64,000 nucleotides of DNA from a bacterium (GTDB lineage Bacteria; Planctomycetota; UBA1135; UBA2386). Location: positions 744,001 to 808,000 of the forward strand of contig JAUILN010000001.1 of the NCBI GenBank assembly GCA_030432695.1, in the 5' to 3' direction. Shown piece after piece: positions 34,922 to 42,297 of this stretch. Made by a program: the position numbers and the translations under genes. The stretch's first letter is position 1. Each line of letters begins with the position of its first letter. The notes beneath the pieces are model-generated. The model did not search any database. It was given only the letters and a program-made list of their open reading frames with translations, and was not told the DNA's origin.

Positions 34922-35985
34922 GAGTCTCGGTATCGACGACCGAGATCGTCGCCGGCGGATTCGTGCTGCTGAGCGTTCTCGGTCTCATCGCGTTCTATGC
35001 CATCGTCGGCGGCTACGAAGGACTGACGATGTCGAGACTCGCGTTGCGCTGCGCGTTCGACCGGGGCGACGGGCTGGCGCCGGGGACGAGCGTCACGATG
35101 AACGGTCTGCCCATCGGATTCGTGGAGTCGGTCGAGCTCGACCCCACCGGTCGAGTGGTCCTGTCGCTGGCGATCGATCGGCGGTATGCGGACGGGATCC
35201 GTCAGAGCGCGCAGGCGGCAAGCGCAGCGGCGGAAAGTGGCGTCGACGCGATGCTCGTCGATCGATTCGCGGCGGAAGGCAACTCCATCGTGTCGCTGCA
35301 ATCGGCGTTGGTCGTCGGCGGCTCGACTGCAGTGGCGATATCGTTCGCGCGTGCCGGGGAGCCGGTGCGTGATGGTGAATGGATCGTGGCGCGACCCGTG
35401 GGCGACGGCCTCATGGGACGCCTCGGTGAACTGCTCGAGGCCGGACGGAACCCCCGGGGCGGCTTGCTGAGCGCGGTCCTGCAAGACGACGGGGTGTTGT
35501 ACGACGAGCTGCGTGGCTTGCTGACGAACCTGCGTGAGGAGTCCGATGTATGGCAGACGAGCGCGCTCGGTCGATTGCTCCGGGACGAGGGGCCACTGTA
35601 CGATCGAGTGGACGCGATACTGAAGGGCGTCGAGTCCGACCTGGCCCAGCTGAACGCCCAGCTCGCAGCGGATGCACCGTTGGCCCGTGCGATCCAGGAG
35701 ATCCATTACGTCCTCCAGGGGATCCGCGAATCCGGGATCCTGCACGCGGTGGATCCGGCGCTGCCCGAACGGGTCCATGAACTGCTCGCCGAGATGATCC
35801 GTGCGACCGCCGCTCTCGGAGCCGTTCCGAAGCGTCTCGACCCGTTGACGGACCGGGCTTCGGATTCCCTGGACGACCTGGACGACATCCTGGGTGCGAC
35901 GAAGCGGCACTGGTTCCTGAAGGATATGTTCGAGCCCGCCGCAGACACGTGGCTTCGCGCTCACGACACGGGAGGAGGACGGTGA
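34918..35985 (+). CDS. mlaD: MlaD-like MCE domain protein
   Basis: 355 residues. One N-terminal membrane helix (about 9-29, IVAGGFVLLSVLGLIAFYAI) is followed by one MCE domain (about 38-135; DRGDGLAPGTSVTMNGLPIG FVESV pattern), then a long helical tail (about 165-340) rich in Leu and charged residues. MCE proteins form hexameric rings that hold lipid between the inner membrane and the periplasm. The helical C-terminal part is longer than in E. coli MlaD and could extend the tunnel. The start is the ATG of an ATGA overlap with MlaF, and the end overlaps the lipoprotein start (TGATG). Confidence 0.88.
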   Translation: MRVSVSTTEIVAGGFVLLSVLGLIAFYAIVGGYEGLTMSRLALRCAFDRGDGLAPGTSVTMNGLPIGFVESVELDPTGRVVLSLAIDRRYADGIRQSAQAASAAAESGVDAMLVDRFAAEGNSIVSLQSALVVGGSTAVAISFARAGEPVRDGEWIVARPVGDGLMGRLGELLEAGRNPRGGLLSAVLQDDGVLYDELRGLLTNLREESDVWQTSALGRLLRDEGPLYDRVDAILKGVESDLAQLNAQLAADAPLARAIQEIHYVLQGIRESGILHAVDPALPERVHELLAEMIRATAALGAVPKRLDPLTDRASDSLDDLDDILGATKRHWFLKDMFEPAADTWLRAHDTGGGR

Positions 35986-36803
35986 TGCGTTCCGCTCGGG
36001 TCGTCGTCCTGTTGGCGACGCTCGTCTCGTGCTCCTCCGCTCCCGAGGTCGCTCCGGCGATCGAGTTGGGCGCCGATGCCGAGTCGGATTGGCGACGTGG
36101 CCGGCTCGGCGCGGCGGAGGTCGGCTACGAGCGAGCACTCCGGGAGGATCGACTGGGAGCCGACGTCCCCAGCATGATCCGTCACCTGAACAATCTCGGG
36201 GTCGTCGCCTACCATCGTCACGGCGTCGATGCAGCTCGTGCGCATTGGGAGCGCGCTCTCGATCTATGCGTTCTCGAGCCGGCGGCCGGCTTGCGTGAGC
36301 GGCTCCTCTGCCAGCTCGCCTGTTGCGATCTGCGGACCGACCAGCTCGAAGCCGCGGATTCACGACTGCGTGAGACGGAGGAATGGGCCCGGGCGGCGGG
36401 TGGGGAGGACCTCGTCCAATGGTTGCTGTTGCGTGCTTCGTGGGAGCAGCGCTCCGGCCGTGCCGAGGACGCCCGGGACCTGGCGGACCGGGTGCTCGCG
36501 CTGGCGGCCTGCAGGGACGCGGAGCGGGCCACGGCGGAGATCTTGCTCGCGAGGACCTCCGACCGAACGGAGGACGCATCGCGACATTACGAGGCGGCGC
36601 TGCGCGCGTCGCGGCGCGCGGGCGCACCGGCGCTGTCGATCGAGTCGATGCTCGGACTCTCCGAATCCCTCTCGGCCACCGACCCGGTGCGTGCGGCGCA
36701 ATACCTCCAGTTGGCAATCGAAGCCGCTGACGTGAGCGGTCTCCCCGTGACCGGTGCAGCTGGACCTCGTGCGGCGGGCGGTCGGGAATCCGGCGCTCGC
36801 TGA
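35985..36803 (+). CDS. TPR lipoprotein of the Mla operon (possibly frameshifted near its 3' end)
   Basis: 272 residues. The ATG follows GGAGGAGG and yields a short lipoprotein signal (MRSARVVVLLATLVSCSS). The mature protein is made of TPR-like helical hairpins (MIRHLNNLGVVAYHRHGVDA then ARAHWERALDL; LSATDPVRAAQYLQLAIEAA). A periplasmic TPR lipoprotein may take the place of MlaC or a docking factor for the MCE ring. The last about 18 codons (after DVSGLPVTG) lose the G/C third-position bias of the gene, while the +1 frame from about 36750 gains it and reads VQLDLVRRAVGNPALAELRA. A one-base deletion in CCGGTG would join the two. The stop at 36803 may therefore be a frameshift product. Confidence 0.75.
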   Translation: MRSARVVVLLATLVSCSSAPEVAPAIELGADAESDWRRGRLGAAEVGYERALREDRLGADVPSMIRHLNNLGVVAYHRHGVDAARAHWERALDLCVLEPAAGLRERLLCQLACCDLRTDQLEAADSRLRETEEWARAAGGEDLVQWLLLRASWEQRSGRAEDARDLADRVLALAACRDAERATAEILLARTSDRTEDASRHYEAALRASRRAGAPALSIESMLGLSESLSATDPVRAAQYLQLAIEAADVSGLPVTGAAGPRAAGGRESGAR

Positions 36804-36990
36804 GCTGCGTGCGGGGGCGGCCTCGGTACCGTGGCGGCTCCGAGATCGACTCGGTGCCGCGGCCGGCGGCGTGGCAGGCGCGGGCCTGATCGTCGTGGAT
36901 CAGGCATCGTCGGCCTTCGCGCGACGGTCGAGTGGCTTGAACGCCCGAGATCCGGCGGCTAGCTTGCGAGCATCGGAATCGAAGGCATGA
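36754..36990 (+). pseudogene. Probable out-of-frame 3' part of the TPR lipoprotein gene
   Basis: 78 codons from a GTG, in the +1 frame relative to the TPR gene, starting QLDLVRRAVGNPALAELRAG. Third codon positions are G or C in most of the first 45 codons, as in real genes here. The frame ends in an overlap with the ATG of the following sigma-factor gene (ATGA at 36987-36990), as neighbouring gene pairs do. It is either the true C-terminus of the TPR lipoprotein, separated by a frameshift, or a small separate gene. Confidence 0.45.
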
Positions 36991-37658
36991 GTTCCTCGGA
37001 GCGAGAAGTAGACCCGATGCGACCGCCCGAAGGGTCGGAACTGCCCACGGAGCCGGGTTCGACCCTGTTCCTCGTGCAGCGAGCGCGCGCCGATGAGACG
37101 GACGAGGCTTGGAACAGGCTCGTGCAGAAGATCGAGAGCCGGGTTCGTGGGCATCATCGCGCTCAGTCCATTCCGGCATCGTTCACCGCAGACGATCTGG
37201 TTCAGGAGACGCTCAAGCGGACGTTCCTGGGGCTCTCCGGCATGGAGCTGCGCGATCGCGACGCGTTCTGGGGCTGGGTCCTGCGGATCTCGGACCACGC
37301 TCTGATCGATCTCGTCCGGCGAGAGCGCGCATTGAAGCGCGGCGCGGGTCGATCGACGGAGTCGCTCGAACCGGCCCACGAGGCGATCGCCGACGAGTCG
37401 AGCGAGGCGGCGCATTCCGTGGTGCAGGTCCACGAGCTTCGCGATGCGTTGCTCGGCTGTCTCAAAGCGCAGGGGGAGCGCTACGAGACGGTCCTCCGAG
37501 CACGCCTGTTCGAGCAGCTCCCGTACGAGGAGATCGCGAAGCGCTCCGGGTTCACCAACGAGTCGACGGTCCGATCGCTGTTCAAGCGTGGGCAGGGGCG
37601 CCTCCAGGCTTGTCTGAAGGCCCGCGGCATCGTCCCGACCGCGTCCCCGGCGAGCTGA
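36987..37658 (+). CDS. ECF-type RNA polymerase sigma factor
   Basis: 223 residues. Region 2 includes PASFTADDLVQETLKRTFLG and FWGWVLRISDHALIDLVRRE; region 4 includes GERYETVLRARLFEQLPYEE followed by IAKRSGFTNESTVRSLFKRG. It directs RNA polymerase to a set of promoters; its targets are unknown and no anti-sigma gene is adjacent. The start lies in an ATGA overlap at 36987, placing it in the mla transcription unit. The following FHA gene is 41 bp downstream. Co-transcription of a sigma factor with a lipid transporter suggests an envelope-stress loop. Confidence 0.88.
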   Translation: MSSSEREVDPMRPPEGSELPTEPGSTLFLVQRARADETDEAWNRLVQKIESRVRGHHRAQSIPASFTADDLVQETLKRTFLGLSGMELRDRDAFWGWVLRISDHALIDLVRRERALKRGAGRSTESLEPAHEAIADESSEAAHSVVQVHELRDALLGCLKAQGERYETVLRARLFEQLPYEEIAKRSGFTNESTVRSLFKRGQGRLQACLKARGIVPTASPAS

Positions 37659-37699
37659 TTTGCCGCAGCGTCGGCGCGCCCGACGACGTTGAGATCGAC

Positions 37700-38461
37700 A
37701 TGTCGGGCAAGGCCGTCAGCGGCGAGCACTGGTTGTTCATCACCTCGCCGGAGCACCGGGTGATCGAGGTGCCCTTGACGACGAAGACGCCGCTCTCGAT
37801 CGGTCGGGGCGAGCGATGCGACATCCGGGTCTCGGACGCCAGACTCTCGCGCCTCCATGGGTTCTTCCGTCATGTCGGCGAGGGCTTCGTCCTCGAAGCG
37901 GTGGAGCGAGCTCTGCCAGGTGTCGTGGTGCAGCGCGGAACGAAACGCCGACCGCTCCGCGCCGGAGCGAGATTCCAGGTGGGGGCTACCTCGGTGGTCT
38001 ACCGCCGCAGGCCCGACCCCGCGCCGCCGCCCGGGTGGTTGGTCACTCTCGACCGATGGATCGGTGCGCCGTGGCGCCGGCGTCTGACGAGAGACCTCAG
38101 CGAGCGGTCCGGGCGCCTCGAACGCCTGATCCTGAAGTTGTGGGAGCGGCTCGGAGCTGCAGCGATCGTCGTTGCCGACCGATCGCAGATGCACTGCGCC
38201 GGAGGCTGCCGGGATCTCGATCGCGCGCGCCGGGCGGCGGAGCGCTGCCATGCCTCCACGCGCGCGTCGACGGGAGCTGGGGTCGACGAGGCAGATGACT
38301 GGAACGAGCGGATGCGGCGGGCGACGGCGTCGCTCCTCGGTGCCCGGCTCGCGCGTGCCACGCTCGAGGACCCGGCGCTGGAGCCCTTCCTCGAGGCGTC
38401 GAGGTCGGCGATGAGCCGGCTCGCCCGGATCAAGGCCGACCTGGCGAAGTGGGAGGCCTAG
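37700..38461 (+). CDS. FHA domain protein
   Basis: 253 residues. The FHA domain (about 10-105) has the phosphothreonine-binding residues G35-R36 (LSIGRGERCDIRVSD) and S50, R51, H53 (LSRLHGFF). The rest is a basic and helical C-terminal part with a few Cys. FHA domains bind phosphothreonine, usually made by Hanks-type kinases; such a kinase is encoded 9 kb upstream at 28756. The gene ends an apparent operon of lipid transporter, lipoprotein and sigma factor. The ATG at 37700 is the first in-frame ATG after the sigma gene. The last base of its stop codon is the first base of an inverted-repeat element. Confidence 0.85.
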   Translation: MSGKAVSGEHWLFITSPEHRVIEVPLTTKTPLSIGRGERCDIRVSDARLSRLHGFFRHVGEGFVLEAVERALPGVVVQRGTKRRPLRAGARFQVGATSVVYRRRPDPAPPPGWLVTLDRWIGAPWRRRLTRDLSERSGRLERLILKLWERLGAAAIVVADRSQMHCAGGCRDLDRARRAAERCHASTRASTGAGVDEADDWNERMRRATASLLGARLARATLEDPALEPFLEASRSAMSRLARIKADLAKWEA

Positions 38462-38657
38462 GAGGCAGGGTCACGGGAGACCATTCCGCCCAGCACGCGC
38501 CCTCGCGCCCAGGATCTCGCCGCACAGTGCTCCTCGGTGGGCAGGCTCACCGAATCCACCGATTCGGCTGCGTTTCGCGGCTTCGACCCGGGCACTCGTG
38601 TTCCTGGAGTCTTGGCACGCACTGGAGCGTCGGAATGTGTCCCGTGACCCAGCCTCC
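38461..38657. mobile_element. 197-bp element bounded by imperfect inverted repeats (MITE-like candidate)
   Basis: GGAGGCAGGGTCACGGGA at 38461-38478 matches the reverse complement of 38640-38657 at 17 of 18 positions, and the CATTCCG seven-mer just inside is also shared in inverted orientation. A small perfect hairpin, CCGAATC-CACC-GATTCGG, lies near the middle. No transposase is encoded and no clear target-site duplication is visible. It could be a miniature transposon or a long-range RNA stem ending the mla-FHA transcript. Confidence 0.5.
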
Positions 38658-38723
38658 GACCGTCGCACCGATCGACTCTTAACACCGCCTGGCGCGGGGC
38701 GTCGGCGGGCCTCAGGTGGAGCG

Positions 38724-39806
38724 TCAGGTGGTCAGTGCGGCCAACAGTGCTTCCAGGCGCGTCATCGGGTGGTCGCCCATGTGACCGACCCGGAACGTCT
38801 TCTCCTTGAGATCGCCGTAGCCCTTGCCGAGGGTGTAGCCGGAGGCCTTGGCGCGGGCGATCAGGGCGTCCAGCGCAGGGCCCTCCAAGCTCAGCGTGGT
38901 GACGCTCGGCGAGCGGTGCGCGGGCTCGGCCACGAAGGCCGGATAGCCCTGTTCCTCCGCCCAGACGACGGTGCGGTCGCGCATCGCCGCGTGGCGGGCC
39001 CAGCGGGCTTCCAGGGTCTCGGTCTCGATGCGCTCGAGCTGTCGGTTGAGCGCGAACAGCAACGGCACACACGGTGTCGCCGGCGGTGCGCCCTTCGCGA
39101 ACCGCTCGGGGCAGGCGACGAAGTCGAGGAGGAAGCCGCGGTCGGGGATGTCGGCGGCGCGCTGCAGGGCGCGATCGGAGACGGCGAACGTCGCGAGGCC
39201 GGGCGGGAGTGCGAGGCACTTCTGGGTGCCAGCGAATGCCAGGTCGAGGTCCCAGTCGTCGAAGCGCAGTTCGGCGCCGCCGACCGAGGTGACCGCGTCG
39301 ACCAGGATCAGGGTCTCGGGCGAGTGCTCGCGCACGGTGGCGGCAAGCTCGGCCAGGGGTGCCAACACCCCGGTCGAGGTCTCGCTGTGGGTGATGCAGA
39401 CCGCATCGTAGGGCTCGTCGGCCGAGTCGAGCGCAGTGGCCAGGAGTTCGGGAGTCGGTGCGGTGCCCCAGGGCACGTCGAGCCGGGTGGGCTCCCGGCC
39501 GCAGGCCTTCGCCACCTTCACCCAGCGCTCGCCGAACGCGCCGCCGACCAGGTGCAGGCTTCGCGCCGCGACCAGGTTGCGGACGCCGGCCTCCATCACG
39601 GTGGTGCCCGCGCCGGTCTCCCAGAACGCGTGCTGCTCGGTGCGGTAGAAGCGCTGCAGGCCCTCGCAGGCCTGGATCGTCGCGTCCTTCACCGCCGCGG
39701 CACGGTGCCCGATCGCCGGCATCGCCATGATCGCGCGGAGTTCCAGGTCGACCTCCACAGGGCCGGGCAGGAACAGGATCGGGTGGTCGTCGTCTTGGAT
39801 CTGCAT
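38724..39806 (-). CDS. Class V aminotransferase, likely serving serine synthesis
   Basis: 360 residues. The N-terminus LFLPGPVEVD is typical of alanine-glyoxylate/serine-pyruvate aminotransferases, and the pyridoxal-phosphate Lys is K196 in FAGTQKCLAL after the VDAVTSVGG strand. It lies directly downstream of serB and serA on the same strand, with 43 bp between it and serB, so its physiological reaction is probably phosphohydroxypyruvate to phosphoserine, replacing SerC. Serine-glyoxylate or alanine-glyoxylate transamination is the alternative. It is cytoplasmic. Confidence 0.85.
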   Translation of the reverse strand: MQIQDDDHPILFLPGPVEVDLELRAIMAMPAIGHRAAAVKDATIQACEGLQRFYRTEQHAFWETGAGTTVMEAGVRNLVAARSLHLVGGAFGERWVKVAKACGREPTRLDVPWGTAPTPELLATALDSADEPYDAVCITHSETSTGVLAPLAELAATVREHSPETLILVDAVTSVGGAELRFDDWDLDLAFAGTQKCLALPPGLATFAVSDRALQRAADIPDRGFLLDFVACPERFAKGAPPATPCVPLLFALNRQLERIETETLEARWARHAAMRDRTVVWAEEQGYPAFVAEPAHRSPSVTTLSLEGPALDALIARAKASGYTLGKGYGDLKEKTFRVGHMGDHPMTRLEALLAALTT

Positions 39807-39849
39807 CGTCGCGAGCGGAGCGGTGGTTCAGGTGGCGCGGTCCGTCGGT

Positions 39850-40659
39850 TCAAGCCGGCGGGCTGGCGGGAGGTTCGATCAGGTGCCCGAAGCGCGGGTC
39901 GTGCTGGAGTCGATACGTCTCGTCGGGCGTCAGCAGGTGGGGGAGGGCGGTTGCGAGGCCCGGACCGGCTGCCCAGTGACTCGCCCTGGACGCCACCGAC
40001 TCGCGGGTGACGACCCCGCCGAAACCGACGAAGCGATCGAGCACGTCGGCAGTCTCGAGGTCGGTGATGCCGTCGCCGACCAACGCGGCCGGTCGAGCGT
40101 CGGCGTCCAACAGTCGCCGGAGCAGTAGCGGCTTGCCACCGCTCCGAGCCAGCGGGCAGTCGACGTCGAAGCCGGCGTAGCCGCCGGTCGCGTCGAAGTG
40201 CAGTTCGACCGCGTGCACCTGCTCCGACGCGATGCCGAGATGCTCGGCGAGCGGCAGCACGCAGGCGCGCAGCCCACCGCTGAGGATCCCCAGGCGCTTG
40301 CCCAGCGAGCGCAGGGCCGCGCAGACCTCGCCGGCATCGCTGACCGCGCGGGCTACGTAGCGTCGTCCGATCTCCTCGCAGGCCGCCCGGTCGGGGCGGA
40401 TCGCGTCCAGCCGGGCGCCGTAGACCCGCTCGAGCGGCAGGCTCCCGTTCATCGCGTCGTCGGTGAGGCGGGCCACCCGCTCGGCGACCTCCGGACCGGC
40501 CCGCAGCGCGAGTTCGTCGATCCCTTCGATCGTGGACAGCGTCGAGTCACAGTCGAACCACACGCTCCGGAACGGCTTGGCGGGCGGCTTCACTGGGCGG
40601 GTCGGATCCGTGGGCGCGGTCACTGGCTCGTGTATCCCGGGCGGATCGGGTGGCTCCAA
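39850..40659 (-). CDS. serB: Phosphoserine phosphatase (HAD family)
   Basis: 269 residues. A Pro-rich N-terminal extension (about 1-29) is followed by the HAD motif I FDCDST with nucleophile D36 and D38, motif II at LGILSGGLRACVLPL, motif III Lys in SGGKPLLLRRL and motif IV GDGITDLE. The cap helices between are those of SerB (IDELALRAGPEVAERVARLT). It removes phosphate from phosphoserine, the last step of serine synthesis. It lies between serA and the aminotransferase on one strand with gaps of about 45 bp. An internal GTG at codon 13 would drop part of the extension. Confidence 0.85.
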   Translation of the reverse strand: MEPPDPPGIHEPVTAPTDPTRPVKPPAKPFRSVWFDCDSTLSTIEGIDELALRAGPEVAERVARLTDDAMNGSLPLERVYGARLDAIRPDRAACEEIGRRYVARAVSDAGEVCAALRSLGKRLGILSGGLRACVLPLAEHLGIASEQVHAVELHFDATGGYAGFDVDCPLARSGGKPLLLRRLLDADARPAALVGDGITDLETADVLDRFVGFGGVVTRESVASRASHWAAGPGLATALPHLLTPDETYRLQHDPRFGHLIEPPASPPA

Positions 40660-40705
40660 GCGCGGACCGGGGAATCCGCGGGTCAGGATGCGAGATGCTG
40701 TGCGG

Positions 40706-42295
40706 TCAACGCACCGAGTAGGCCCGTTCGACCGGCTCCAGCGCCAGCACGGCCGCCAGCTCGGAGTCGTTCAACGCCTTCTGCAGGTTCCAGATGCCGA
40801 TCGGCAGTTCGCCACTGGGCGGATCGCCGAGCTGCATGCGCTCGACGTTGATGCCGAGGCGGCCGAGTTCGGTGCCGATCGTGCCGAGCACACCGGGGCG
40901 GTCGGCGTGGCGAGTGACCAGGAGCGGCGGCTCCGGGATGGCGTCGAGGATCGTGCCGTCGAAGTCGATCAGCCGCCCGTGACGGTGGCCGAGGACGGTG
41001 CCGCTGGCGTGGTGGCGCGAGCCGTCGGCCAGCAGGAACTCGACCCGCACCAGGTTGGCGAAGTCGGCCTTCAGGGTGGAGACGTCGACGTGGGTGCGAA
41101 CGCCGAGTTCCTCGGCGAGCGCGACCGCGTTGACCGGCGTGATCGGCTTGTCGGTACGATCGCGGAGGGCCGCCGGCAGCCCGCTGACCAGCAGCGGCGC
41201 GGCGGAGTCGCTGACCGCGGGTCCTTGCAGGGTGAGGCGCACCGACTGCACGTCGCCCTGGGTGAGCGCGCGCAGGAAGCCGGCGAGGTCGTGGGTGAGG
41301 CGCAGGAACGGACCGAGCGCGTCGGCGCGGGCCGGGTCGATCCGCGGCACGTTGACGCCGTTCAGCACCACGCCATCGCGCAGCGCGCCGACCACCTGGC
41401 GGGCCATCGCCAGGGCGATGTTGCGCTTGGCCTCGACGGTGCTCGCGCCGATGTGTGGGGTCAGGACCACCTGTGCCATCCGCCGGAAGGGATGCTCGGC
41501 CGGCAGCGGTTCGGTCTCGAACACGTCGAGCGCTGCGCCGGCGAGGTGGCCCGACTCGAGCGCGGCCAGCAGCGCGGAGTCGTCGACGATGCCGCCGCGG
41601 GCGGCGTGGACCAGGCGACTGCCCGGCTTCATCCGGGCGATGCGGGCGGCGTCGAACAGGTGCTCGGTGGCCGGCAGCTTCGGCACGTGGATCGTCACGA
41701 AGTCGGACTCGGCGCAGAGTTCGTCGAGTTCGAACATCGACACGCCCTGGGGAGCGCGCTCGGCGGCGACGAACGGGTCGTAGGCGATCACCCGCATGCC
41801 GAGACCCAGGCCGCGGGTGGCGACCACGCGTCCGATGTTGCCGAGGCCGACCACGCCGAGCGTCTTGCCGGTGAGTTCGACGCCGGTGAACGACTTCTTG
41901 TCCCATGCGCCCGACTTCATCGACGCGTCGGCCGCCGGGATGCGGCGGGCCAACGCCACCATCAGGGCGATTGCGTGCTCGCCGGTGGTCACCGCCCCGG
42001 CGTCCGGGGTGTTCATCACCACGATGCCGCGCTGGGTGGCGGCCGGCACGTCGATGTTGTCGACGCCGATGCCTGCCCGGCCGATGACCGCGAGCTGGTC
42101 GGCGCCCTCGAGCGCGCCGCGGGTCACCTTGGTGGCGGAGCGGACCACCAGCGCGTGTTGGCCGGCCAGGGCGTCGCGGAGCGCGGCCTCGTCCATGCCG
42201 GTGCGCACCGTGACGTCGCCGGCCTGTTGGAGGATCTCCAGTCCTTCGGCGCCGAGGTCGTCGGCCACCAGGATCGAGAAGCGGGGGGGCGCCAT
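40706..42295 (-). CDS. serA: D-3-phosphoglycerate dehydrogenase
   Basis: 529 residues, the length of the long SerA type (as in mycobacteria). The NAD site is GVVGLGNIGR (about 147-156), the catalytic Arg is in VHAARGGIV (R233) and the His is H281 in TPHIGAST. After the dehydrogenase core come an intervening ASB domain (about 320-450) and a C-terminal ACT domain (PPLLVTRHADRPGVLGTIGT), which usually allows feedback control by serine. It begins serine synthesis from 3-phosphoglycerate. The start is two bases after the stop of the upstream sugar-transferase gene, so they probably share a transcript. The open frame extends further upstream only in antisense to that gene. Confidence 0.95.
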   Translation of the reverse strand: MAPPRFSILVADDLGAEGLEILQQAGDVTVRTGMDEAALRDALAGQHALVVRSATKVTRGALEGADQLAVIGRAGIGVDNIDVPAATQRGIVVMNTPDAGAVTTGEHAIALMVALARRIPAADASMKSGAWDKKSFTGVELTGKTLGVVGLGNIGRVVATRGLGLGMRVIAYDPFVAAERAPQGVSMFELDELCAESDFVTIHVPKLPATEHLFDAARIARMKPGSRLVHAARGGIVDDSALLAALESGHLAGAALDVFETEPLPAEHPFRRMAQVVLTPHIGASTVEAKRNIALAMARQVVGALRDGVVLNGVNVPRIDPARADALGPFLRLTHDLAGFLRALTQGDVQSVRLTLQGPAVSDSAAPLLVSGLPAALRDRTDKPITPVNAVALAEELGVRTHVDVSTLKADFANLVRVEFLLADGSRHHASGTVLGHRHGRLIDFDGTILDAIPEPPLLVTRHADRPGVLGTIGTELGRLGINVERMQLGDPPSGELPIGIWNLQKALNDSELAAVLALEPVERAYSVR

Positions 42296-42297
42296 CT

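Noticed and set aside
38598..40010. 470-codon plus-strand frame over the inverted-repeat element and aminotransferase gene
   Set aside because: It is antisense to a clear class V aminotransferase and has no domain of its own.
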